A stretch of DNA of 6,179 bases from an uncultured bacterium (GTDB lineage Bacteria; Planctomycetota; Phycisphaerae; Phycisphaerales; SM1A02). This document shows, one piece after another, positions 1 to 5,817 of the stretch. The position numbers and the translations under genes are program-made. The stretch covers positions 1-6,179 of the forward strand of contig CAIPQY010000065.1 of assembly GCA_903867275.1 (NCBI GenBank), read 5' to 3'. The notes under the pieces were generated by a model. It saw only the letters and a list, made by a program, of their open reading frames with translations, had not been told where the DNA came from and did no database searches. Numbering within the stretch: position 1 is the stretch's first letter; every line of letters begins with the position of its first letter.

Positions 1-466
1 CCAGTTGGTGAATCAGGTGGCCGGCCGATGCGGTCGCGGCAGCAGCGGCGGTCGCGCCATCGTGCAAACCTTCCAGCCCGACGCCGCGGCCATCCGTCTG
101 GCCGCCGCGCACGACTTCGAAGGCTTTGCCGCACAAGAACTTGCGGCTCGAAAGCAGTTCGGCCTGCCGCCCTACCGCCGCATGGCGCGCGTGGTGGTTC
201 GCCACGCCAGCGAAACCGCCGCCCGCGACGAAGCCAAGCGCATCCGCGACGCGCTCGACCGTCTGCCCGAATGCAAGGGCTGTGAGGTTCGCGGCCCGCA
301 CCCCTGCCCGATCACCCGCGTTTCCGACCGTTTCCGCATGCAGGTTGAAATGTTCGCCCCCGATGCCGCCGCCCTGCAGCGCCTGATCACGGCCGCCCGA
401 AACGCCGGCGCGTTCCCAGGCGGCGAACTTGCTGCAGTGGACGTGGATCCGGTGGCGCTGCTCTAA
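1..466 (+). CDS. priA: Primosomal protein N' (PriA helicase), C-terminal part
   Basis: This is the 3' end of priA, cut by the left edge; the first whole codon starts at base 2 and 154 residues are visible before TAA. PriA is a superfamily 2 DNA helicase in the cytoplasm that recognises stalled forks and reloads the replisome. Visible residues 5-12 read QVAGRCGR, matching helicase motif VI (QxxGRxGR), whose arginines contact ATP. The C-terminal domain follows: FGLPPYRRMARVVV, then GPHPCPITRVSDRFRMQ, and the typical PriA ending VDVDPVALL. The family normally has Ala where this protein has Cys in motif VI; I see this directly but cannot say whether it matters. The zinc-binding cysteines and helicase motifs I-V lie outside the window. 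TTG at 5 is not the start, because motif VI sits near the C-terminal third of PriA. The gene ends just before an inverted-repeat element and has no obvious link to the sucAB genes that follow. Confidence 0.93.
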   Translation, partial: QLVNQVAGRCGRGSSGGRAIVQTFQPDAAAIRLAAAHDFEGFAAQELAARKQFGLPPYRRMARVVVRHASETAARDEAKRIRDALDRLPECKGCEVRGPHPCPITRVSDRFRMQVEMFAPDAAALQRLITAARNAGAFPGGELAAVDVDPVALL

Positions 467-659
467 AGCGTCGCCAAGCGCGCCGCGGCCAAAGGTGGCC
501 GCAAAGCGGCATCCAGCGGAGCAAAGGCGAGCCCCCCACGTGTTTCTCAGGACTGCCCCATCGAGCCGGCGCGACGCTGAATAGCCGCTGCGTATGCGAA
601 GCGGAGCAGCGGCGGGCCGCGTGCGGCCACCTTTGGTCGCGGCGCGCGTTCGCCCGCTT
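466..659. repeat. Large imperfect inverted-repeat element, REPIN- or MITE-like
   Basis: The core arms are 478-502 and 623-647. They pair over 25 positions with a single G-U wobble (488 with 637) and no mismatch. The similarity continues weakly outward to aagcg (466-470) and cgctt (655-659). Each arm is also a small hairpin: 485-490 pairs with 497-502 around the loop AAAGGT, and 623-628 pairs with 635-640 around the loop ACCTTT. The two loops are complementary. The 120-base interior contains another hairpin (gccgctgc at 584-591 with gcagcggc at 606-613) and a 9-base direct repeat agcggagca (515-523 and 600-608). Two hairpin-forming ends in opposite orientation around a short core is the arrangement of REPINs and small non-autonomous elements. 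It overlaps the last base of the priA stop codon. Other explanations are a priA terminator region (though there is no T-run) or a structured RNA. Copy number elsewhere cannot be judged here. Confidence 0.6.
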
Positions 660-702
660 CCAGGTGCCCACGCTCGCCCCCTGCAAACACCTTCCACCCC
701 CC

Positions 703-730
703 TTCATCTGACGGCAAAAACCGCTAGAAT
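703..730 (+). promoter_or_regulatory. Probable promoter for sucAB
   Basis: TAGAAT at 725-730 differs from the sigma-70 -10 consensus TATAAT at one position. Sixteen bases upstream, TTCATC at 703-708 is a weak match to the -35 box. Transcription would start near 737 and leave a leader of about 84 bases before the GTG start. The match rests almost wholly on the -10 box. It lies in the only clear gap upstream of the operon, just downstream of the repeat element. Confidence 0.45.
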
Positions 731-801
731 CCGGCAGTTTCAGGGAGCGACCGCTTTCGGACGGATACCGGCATGGCGCCGGGCCGCTTCCGACACTGGT
801 T

Positions 802-817
802 GGCTCCCGGGAGAGCC
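802..817 (+). promoter_or_regulatory. sucA ribosome binding site inside a palindrome
   Basis: GGGAG at 809-813 is a good Shine-Dalgarno sequence seven bases before the GTG at 821, and it decides the start choice. It is the right half of a perfect palindrome, CTCCCGGGAG (804-813). In RNA, GGCTC (802-806) could pair with GAGCC (813-817) around the loop CCGGGA. The leader therefore carries its own anti-Shine-Dalgarno sequence next to the site. Whether this limits translation is an inference. Confidence 0.5.
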
Positions 818-820
818 TTC

Positions 821-3697
821 GTGACCACCCCCGCCACGCCGAATCCTTCCTACGCCATGCCACCCCAGGTGAACGGTCTCGACGCCGCGTTCCTGGAGCA
901 GCTCTACACCAGCTGGAAGAAGGATCCGAACAGCGTCTCGGCGGACTGGCGCACGTTCTTCCAGGGCTTCGAACTCGGCTACGAGCGCGCACCCGAAACC
1001 GACGGCGCTTCGCAGCCCGTCACCACCGCGGCGCCCGCGCCTGCGGCCGCACCCATCGCCACCGCACCGGCTGCGCCCGGCACCCGCGGCGCGCAGAGCA
1101 AGGTCGACAGTCTCATCTACGCGTATCGCGACCTCGGCCACCTCGCGGCCGGCCTTGATCCGCTGGGCACCGAACGTCCGTTCCCCGAACAGCTCACGCT
1201 CGAATCCTTCGGTCTCAGCGACGAGGATCTCGCGGCGTCGTTCGATCCAGGTTCGCTGCCGCTGCCCAACCCATCGCCGCTCGCCGACATCCTGAACCTG
1301 CTCGAAGAGACCTACTGCCGACACATCGGCGTGGAGTTCCTGCATGTGCAGGATCGCGAGAAGCGTCGCTGGCTGCAGAAGCGCATGGAGACCGTGCGCA
1401 ACCAGCCGACCTTCGACGCCGCCACGCGCAAGCGCCTGCTCGAGCGTCTGGTCGCGGCCGAAGGCTTCGAGTCGTTCCTGGAGAAGCGCTACATCGGCAA
1501 GAAGCGCTTCGGCCTCGAAGGCGGTGAAAGCCTGATCCCGATGCTCGACACCATCGTGGAGCAGGCGCCCGCGCAGGGCGTGCGCGAACTCAGCTTCGGC
1601 ATGGCGCACCGCGGTCGCCTGAATGTGCTGGCCAACGTGCTGCACAAGAAGTTCGACCAGATCTTCACCGAATTCGACGAGGCCTGGAAGGAGGACTTCC
1701 TCACCGGCGGCGGCGACGTGAAGTACCACCAGGGCTACTCCAGCGACGTCACCACCAGCACCGGTCAGCAGGTGCATCTCACGCTCGCGGCCAATCCAAG
1801 CCATCTCGAGTTCGTGAGCAGCGTGGTGATGGGTCGTTGCCGCGCCAAGCAGCGCCTGGCCGGCGACACCGAGCGCCGCACGGCCGTGGTGCCGGTGGTG
1901 CTGCACGGCGACGCGGCATTCCCGGGTCAGGGCGTGGTGGCCGAGTGCCTGAACATGATGCGCCTCGAGGGTTACACCGTCGGCGGCACCATCCACGTGA
2001 TCATCAACAACCAGGTCGGCTTCACCACCGACCAGAAGGACCTGTTCAGCGGCCGCTACTGCACCGACATGGCGAAGATGGTGGAGGCGCCGATCTTCCA
2101 CGTGAACGGCGACGACCCCGAGGCCTGCGCATGGGCCGCGCGACTGGCGCTGGATTGGCGACAGAACTTCGGCACCGACGCGGTGATCGACATGTGGTGC
2201 TATCGCAAGAACGGCCACAACGAGACCGACGAGCCCAACTTCACGCAGCCCCTGCTGTACCAGCGCGTGCGCAAGCAGGTCACCGTGATGCGCCGCTACG
2301 CCGACGTGCTGCAGAGCGAAGGCGTGATCAGCAAGGCCGATGTCGACGCGATGCACGAGGAGCTGGTGCGCCACATGGACGAGGCGCAGACACGCACCAA
2401 GGAAAAGCCGGTGCTGCCAGGCGTGAATCCGTTCCAGCACATCTGGGCGGGACTCACCGGCAGCTACGCCGAGGCGCCCGTGGAAACCGGCGTGCCCGAG
2501 GCCACCATCCGCTCGATCGGTGCCACGCTGGGCGCAACGCCCGCGGGCTTCCAGGCACACAAGAACATCGCGCGCCTGCTCGAGACGCGCGCCAAACTGG
2601 GTGGCGATGCCGGCCTCGACTGGGGCATGGGCGAACTGCTCGCCTTCGGCAGCCTGCTGCTCGAGGGCCATCCCATCCGCCTCACCGGCCAGGATGTGGA
2701 GCGCGGCACCTTCAGCAGCCGCCATGTGGTGGTGAACGACCAGAACACCGGCAAGCCGCATGTGGCGCTGAACCAGCTCGGCCCCGATCAGGCGAAGTTC
2801 TGCGTGCACAACAGCCCGCTCACCGAGCAGGCCGTGCTGGGCTTCGAGTACGGCTACTCGCTCACCGATCCGCGCATGCTCATCATCTGGGAGGCGCAGT
2901 TCGGCGACTTCGGCAACGGCGCGCAGGTCATCATCGACCAGTTCATCGCCAGCGCCGAGACGAAGTGGCATCGCAGCAGCGGTCTGGTGATGCAGCTGCC
3001 GCACGGCTACGAGGGTCAGGGCCCCGAGCACTCGAGCGCGCGTCTGGAGCGTTTCCTGCAGCTGTGCGCGGGCGACAACATGATCGTGTGCCAGCCCACC
3101 ACCAGCGCGCAGCTCTTCCACCTGCTGCGCCGCCAGATCAAGGTGAACTTCCGCAAGCCGCTGGTGCTGATGACGCCCAAGAGCATGCTGCGACTGCCCG
3201 CCGCGTGCAGCCCCGTGCAGGATTTCGTGAAGGGCAGCTGGAAGCGCGTCATCGCAGACGACGCGGCACCCGCACCCGAGGCCACGCGCCGCGTGATCCT
3301 GTGCAGCGGCAAGCTGTATCACGAGCTGATCGCGCAGCGCACCAAGGCCGCCACCAAGGATGTGGCCATCGTGCGCGTGGAGCAGCTGCATCCATTCCCG
3401 GCCGACGAACTGAAGCCGATCCTGGATCGCTTCGCCAAGGCCGAGGTGTGCTGGGTGCAGGAGGAGCCGCGCAACATGGGTGCGTGGCGCTTCGTGCAGG
3501 GCAAGATGATGGATCACTTCGCGGGTCGCGCCGTGCAGTACATCGGCCGCCCCGATGCATCCAGCCCCGCCGTGGGCAGCCTGAAGATGCACCAGCAGCA
3601 GCAGGACCGGATCCTGGTCGACGCCGTGGGCGCCGCCAAGGCAACCGACGACAAGAGCAAGGACGCCAAGGAAGCGGCCACCGCCGCCAAGCACTGA
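821..3697 (+). CDS. sucA: 2-oxoglutarate dehydrogenase E1 component
   Basis: This thiamine-diphosphate enzyme decarboxylates 2-oxoglutarate and passes the succinyl group to the lipoyl arm of SucB in the TCA cycle. From the GTG at 821 it has 958 residues, close to the usual 930-960. Residues about 19-50 (LDAAFLEQLY through WRTFFQGFEL) are the N-terminal segment typical of this E1. An Ala/Pro-rich linker follows at about 63-91, then the core. Motifs seen are MAHRGRLNVL (261-270), NPSHLE with His328, the ThDP/Mg motif starting GDA at 363-365 and ending with Asn396-Asn397, FEYGY at 675, WEAQFGDFGNGAQ (690-702) and HGYEGQGPEHSSAR (728-741). All are near-identical to E. coli SucA. The C-terminus ends in a short Lys/Ala-rich tail (KDAKEAATAAKH). 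GTG 821 is preferred for its GGGAG; ATG 773 would add 16 residues behind a weaker ACGGA, and ATG 857 has no Shine-Dalgarno. sucB follows after 47 bases. Confidence 0.97.
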   Translation: MTTPATPNPSYAMPPQVNGLDAAFLEQLYTSWKKDPNSVSADWRTFFQGFELGYERAPETDGASQPVTTAAPAPAAAPIATAPAAPGTRGAQSKVDSLIYAYRDLGHLAAGLDPLGTERPFPEQLTLESFGLSDEDLAASFDPGSLPLPNPSPLADILNLLEETYCRHIGVEFLHVQDREKRRWLQKRMETVRNQPTFDAATRKRLLERLVAAEGFESFLEKRYIGKKRFGLEGGESLIPMLDTIVEQAPAQGVRELSFGMAHRGRLNVLANVLHKKFDQIFTEFDEAWKEDFLTGGGDVKYHQGYSSDVTTSTGQQVHLTLAANPSHLEFVSSVVMGRCRAKQRLAGDTERRTAVVPVVLHGDAAFPGQGVVAECLNMMRLEGYTVGGTIHVIINNQVGFTTDQKDLFSGRYCTDMAKMVEAPIFHVNGDDPEACAWAARLALDWRQNFGTDAVIDMWCYRKNGHNETDEPNFTQPLLYQRVRKQVTVMRRYADVLQSEGVISKADVDAMHEELVRHMDEAQTRTKEKPVLPGVNPFQHIWAGLTGSYAEAPVETGVPEATIRSIGATLGATPAGFQAHKNIARLLETRAKLGGDAGLDWGMGELLAFGSLLLEGHPIRLTGQDVERGTFSSRHVVVNDQNTGKPHVALNQLGPDQAKFCVHNSPLTEQAVLGFEYGYSLTDPRMLIIWEAQFGDFGNGAQVIIDQFIASAETKWHRSSGLVMQLPHGYEGQGPEHSSARLERFLQLCAGDNMIVCQPTTSAQLFHLLRRQIKVNFRKPLVLMTPKSMLRLPAACSPVQDFVKGSWKRVIADDAAPAPEATRRVILCSGKLYHELIAQRTKAATKDVAIVRVEQLHPFPADELKPILDRFAKAEVCWVQEEPRNMGAWRFVQGKMMDHFAGRAVQYIGRPDASSPAVGSLKMHQQQQDRILVDAVGAAKATDDKSKDAKEAATAAKH

Positions 3698-3744
3698 ACG
3701 CGGATCGCGGCGCCTGAACGCACCGCACGCACGGAGAACGAACC

Positions 3745-4944
3745 ATGACCGACGTCACCATTCCAAGTCCCGGCGAAAGCATCACCGAAGTGCGCATCGG
3801 CGCGTGGAAGCGCAACGATGGCGACTGGGTTGAGAAGGACGAACTGCTGAACGAGATCGAGAGCGACAAGGCCACGCTCGAACTGCTCGCCCCCGCGGCC
3901 GGCACGCTGAAGGTGACCGCCGACAGCGGCACCGATCAGAAGGTCGGCGCCATCGTGGCGAAGATCGACGACAAGGCCAAGCGCCCCGCCGGCGCCGCGC
4001 CTGCCGCCAAGCCCGCGCCCGCCGCGGCACCCGCTGCCGAAGCGATCGAACCCAAGGCCACCAGCGTGGCCCGCAAGATGGCCGCCGACAAGGGCGTGGA
4101 CATCGCCAAGGTGGAAGGCACCGGCCCCGGCGGTCGCGTGACCAAGGCCGACATCGAGAATGCCGGCAGCGCGCCCGCGGCCAAGCCCGCGCCTGCCATG
4201 GTTTCAACCACCAGCGCCCCCGTCTTCACCGGCAGCCGAGGCGTGCGTCGCGAGCGCATGACCAAGCTGCGCGCCCGCATCGCCGAGCGCCTGGTGATGG
4301 CCAAGAACACCGCCGCCATGCTCACCACCTTCAATGAGTGCGACATGAGCGAGGTGATGCGCCTGCGCGCCGAGCACAAGGAGGCCTTCGAGAAGCGCCA
4401 CGGCACGGGCCTTGGCTTCATGGGCTTCTTCATGAAGGCCGTGGTGAGCGCGCTCGAGAAGTATCCGCGCGTGAACGCCAGCATCGTGGGCGACGAGATC
4501 GAGTACCACGACTACATCGACGTGTCGGTGGCCGTGGGCACCGACAAGGGCCTGGTGGTGCCGGTGGTGCGCAACGTGCAGGGCATGTCCATCGCGCAGA
4601 TCGAGATGGGCATCAAGGAGCTCGCCGTGAAGGCGCGCGATGGTCGACTGAGCGTGGAGGACATGACGGGCGGCACGTTCACCATCACCAATGGTGGCGT
4701 GTACGGCAGCCTCATGAGCACGCCCATCCTCAACCCACCGCAGTCGGGCATCCTGGGCATGCACGCCATCAAGAACCGCGCGGTCGAATGTCCCAAGAAC
4801 CCGGGGCATGTCGTCATCCGACCCATGATGTACCTCGCCCTCAGCTACGACCACCGCATCGTGGACGGCGCCGAGGCGGTGGGCTTCCTGGTGCAGGTGA
4901 AGAACGCCATCGAGAAGCCCGAGCGGCTGCTGCTGGGCGTTTGA
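3745..4944 (+). CDS. sucB: Dihydrolipoamide succinyltransferase, E2 of 2-oxoglutarate dehydrogenase
   Basis: E2 forms the core of the complex: it takes the succinyl group from SucA on its lipoyl arm and transfers it to CoA. The 399 residues match the family. One lipoyl domain spans about 1-76 with the lipoylated Lys42 in ESDKATLEL. An Ala/Pro linker follows, then the small E1/E3-binding domain at about 103-138 (ATSVARKMAADKG through GPGGRVTKADIE), a second Ala/Pro linker, and the catalytic domain from about 165. LTTFNECDMS (193-202) resembles the succinyltransferase motif, and SYDHRIVDG supplies catalytic His370 and Asp374. The nonapeptide APAAKPAPA occurs twice, at 85-93 and 143-151, on either side of the binding domain. 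GGAG at 3733-3736 lies eight bases before the ATG. The E3 partner (lpd) is not in the window. Pyruvate-type E2 is less likely because of the SucA neighbour and the TTFNE motif. Confidence 0.96.
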   Translation: MTDVTIPSPGESITEVRIGAWKRNDGDWVEKDELLNEIESDKATLELLAPAAGTLKVTADSGTDQKVGAIVAKIDDKAKRPAGAAPAAKPAPAAAPAAEAIEPKATSVARKMAADKGVDIAKVEGTGPGGRVTKADIENAGSAPAAKPAPAMVSTTSAPVFTGSRGVRRERMTKLRARIAERLVMAKNTAAMLTTFNECDMSEVMRLRAEHKEAFEKRHGTGLGFMGFFMKAVVSALEKYPRVNASIVGDEIEYHDYIDVSVAVGTDKGLVVPVVRNVQGMSIAQIEMGIKELAVKARDGRLSVEDMTGGTFTITNGGVYGSLMSTPILNPPQSGILGMHAIKNRAVECPKNPGHVVIRPMMYLALSYDHRIVDGAEAVGFLVQVKNAIEKPERLLLGV

Positions 4945-4950
4945 GTTTCC

Positions 4951-5007
4951 GATGCATTCGCGCGGCTGAAGCGCAGTCAATTGCGCGCCAGTCGCGCCGC
5001 ATGCATC
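4951..5007 (+). terminator. Three-helix stem-loop after sucB, possible transcript end
   Basis: Starting six bases after the sucB stop, 57 bases fold into one hairpin of 21 pairs. GATGCAT (4951-4957) pairs with ATGCATC (5001-5007). GCGCGGCTG (4960-4968) pairs with CAGTCGCGC (4989-4997), with one G-U. GCGCA (4971-4975) pairs with TGCGC (4982-4986) around the loop GTCAAT. Two small internal loops separate the helices. No T-run follows, so it is not a classic intrinsic terminator; it could stall a Rho-dependent end or protect the sucAB mRNA 3' end. It is drawn for the + strand because of its position, but a palindrome also folds from the other strand. Confidence 0.5.
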
Positions 5008-5035
5008 ACGCGCTAGTTATCTGCCGAATGGACAA

Positions 5036-5057
5036 AAGCGCCAGCATGTCGGCGCTT
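5036..5057. other. Small hairpin in the sucB-sigma gap
   Basis: AAGCGCC (5036-5042) pairs perfectly with GGCGCTT (5051-5057) around an eight-base loop. On the + strand no T-run follows. Read on the - strand it is followed by TT, giving four T in all with the stem end, which is a weak terminator shape facing left. There is no - strand gene to terminate, so its role is unclear. Confidence 0.25.
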
Positions 5058-5060
5058 CGC

Positions 5061-5089
5061 CCGGAATCGGCGATCCCCGGAACCGGAAT
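5061..5089 (+). repeat. Cluster of three CCGGAAY motifs upstream of the sigma gene
   Basis: CCGGAAT (5061-5067), CCGGAAC (5077-5083) and CCGGAAT (5083-5089) lie within 29 bases, roughly 100 bases before the sigma start. Many ECF sigma factors recognise a -35 element containing GGAAC, so an autoregulatory site is conceivable. I see no matching -10 at the right distance, and short CG-rich words recur by chance in this base composition. Confidence 0.25.
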
Positions 5090-5172
5090 ACCCCGCAAGA
5101 GCTCGGCGGGCACACAACTCGCCCCGCGCGATTCCATGCGACATCCATGGGCGCGGACGCACGCATTTGCGC

Positions 5173-5178
5173 TAGATT
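5173..5178 (+). promoter_or_regulatory. -10-like box directly before the sigma gene
   Basis: TAGATT at 5173-5178 lies only six bases before the ATG at 5185. The usual distance from a -10 box to the start point would put the first transcribed base at or beside that ATG, which gives a leaderless message. No -35 box is visible 16-18 bases upstream. The sequence GCGCTAGATT resembles CGCTAGAAT before sucA. Confidence 0.35.
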
Positions 5179-5184
5179 TCTGGA

Positions 5185-5817
5185 ATGCCTGGGGAAATTC
5201 TGGATGACATGACCCGGTGGGTGAATCTCGCTGCCCAAGGCGACGAGATGGCTGCCGCCAAGGTGTGGGAGTGCATGTACGAAGACCTTCGCCGCACCGC
5301 GCGGCGCGTGCTGGGTCCAACGCCGCTGAACAGCGTGGGGCAGCCAGGCCCCACCACCGTGGTGCACGAAGTGTTCCTGAAGATGTTTCATCAGGCATCC
5401 GAAAAGCCCGAGTTCGAGAACCGCCGGCACTTCTTCGGATCCATGGCGCGTGCCATGGGCCAGTTCCTGGTGGACTACCGGCGTCACCACCGACGCGAGA
5501 AGCGTGGCGGACTGGTGCAGACCATTCCGCTTGGCATCGATGTGGAACACCTGGCCCGACTGGACGAGGCGCTGATCGCCACCGACAGCGGCGTGCTGGA
5601 TGCCATCCGAAAGCTTGAAGCCGTGCATCCGCTCGCCGCCGAGGTGGTGTGGCTGCGCTTCATCGCGGGCCTGAGTCTGGAACACACCTCGCAGGCCATG
5701 GGCATCGCGCCTCGTACCGTGAGCAAGCACTGGAACTTCGCACGCGCCTTCGTGCGTCGCGAGATCGAGCGGCAGCACGGACCGCTGCCAGACGAATCCA
5801 AGGCGAGCGACAGATGA
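5185..5817 (+). CDS. ECF-type RNA polymerase sigma factor (PF07638/TIGR02999-like)
   Basis: This protein should replace the housekeeping sigma on RNA polymerase and direct it to a special promoter set. It has 210 residues from the ATG at 5185. Sigma region 2 spans about 10-107: MTRWVNLAAQGDEMAA, TTVVHEVFLKMF, and ENRRHFFGSMARAMGQFLVDYRRHHRREKRGG, the last being a hallmark of this ECF group. A linker of some 30 residues follows, then region 4 at about 138-195 with the helix-turn-helix GLSLEHTSQAMGIAPRTVSKHW and the basic tail ARAFVRREI. The start is uncertain: ATG 5185 has no Shine-Dalgarno but could be leaderless, while ATG 5209 (202 residues) begins exactly at the common MTRW start with GGGGA 13 bases upstream. 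No anti-sigma gene is visible. Instead the stop overlaps a Ser/Thr kinase start (ATGA), a pairing known in planctomycetes and some other phyla. The target promoters cannot be read from here. Confidence 0.93.
   Translation: MPGEILDDMTRWVNLAAQGDEMAAAKVWECMYEDLRRTARRVLGPTPLNSVGQPGPTTVVHEVFLKMFHQASEKPEFENRRHFFGSMARAMGQFLVDYRRHHRREKRGGLVQTIPLGIDVEHLARLDEALIATDSGVLDAIRKLEAVHPLAAEVVWLRFIAGLSLEHTSQAMGIAPRTVSKHWNFARAFVRREIERQHGPLPDESKASDR

Larger units (their letters stand above)
467..820. other. Intergenic gap between priA and sucA
   Basis: This gap of 354 bases has no convincing gene. From left to right it holds the inverted-repeat element at about 466-659, a C-rich stretch without clear structure at about 660-702, a probable promoter around 703-730, and the sucA leader at about 737-820. 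The open frames that cross it on both strands have no recognisable protein motifs and run through the repeat arms, so I treat them as chance products of high GC content. Confidence 0.7.

Noticed and set aside
485..502. Hairpin after priA as an intrinsic terminator
   Set aside because: The hairpin GCGGCC/GGCCGC is real but is followed by GCAAAGCGG and not a T-run, and it is better explained as one end of the inverted-repeat element.
594..824. A 76-codon + strand frame in the priA-sucA gap
   Set aside because: It runs through the inverted-repeat arm and the promoter region, has no Shine-Dalgarno and shows no recognisable motif.
740..3694. A 984-codon open frame on the - strand covering almost exactly the sucA gene
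   Set aside because: It is in codon register with sucA. It stays open because the sucA codons avoid TTA, CTA and TCA, as expected at high GC content. Its translation is His/Leu/Val/Ala-rich with no domain, while sucA matches its family from end to end.
1837..3717. A 626-codon + strand frame overlapping sucA
   Set aside because: Its Arg/Pro/Gly-rich translation is typical of an out-of-frame shadow of a GC-rich gene, and the sucA motifs are in the other frame.
4338..5207. A 289-codon + strand frame across the 3' half of sucB and the following gap
   Set aside because: Most of it is an Arg/Gly-rich out-of-frame reading of sucB. Only its last 59 codons, from ATG 5028, lie outside, and they are listed as a weak finding.
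5017..5778. A 253-codon - strand frame opposite the sigma gene
   Set aside because: It is a shadow of the sigma gene. It has no family features and the sigma motifs on the + strand are clear.
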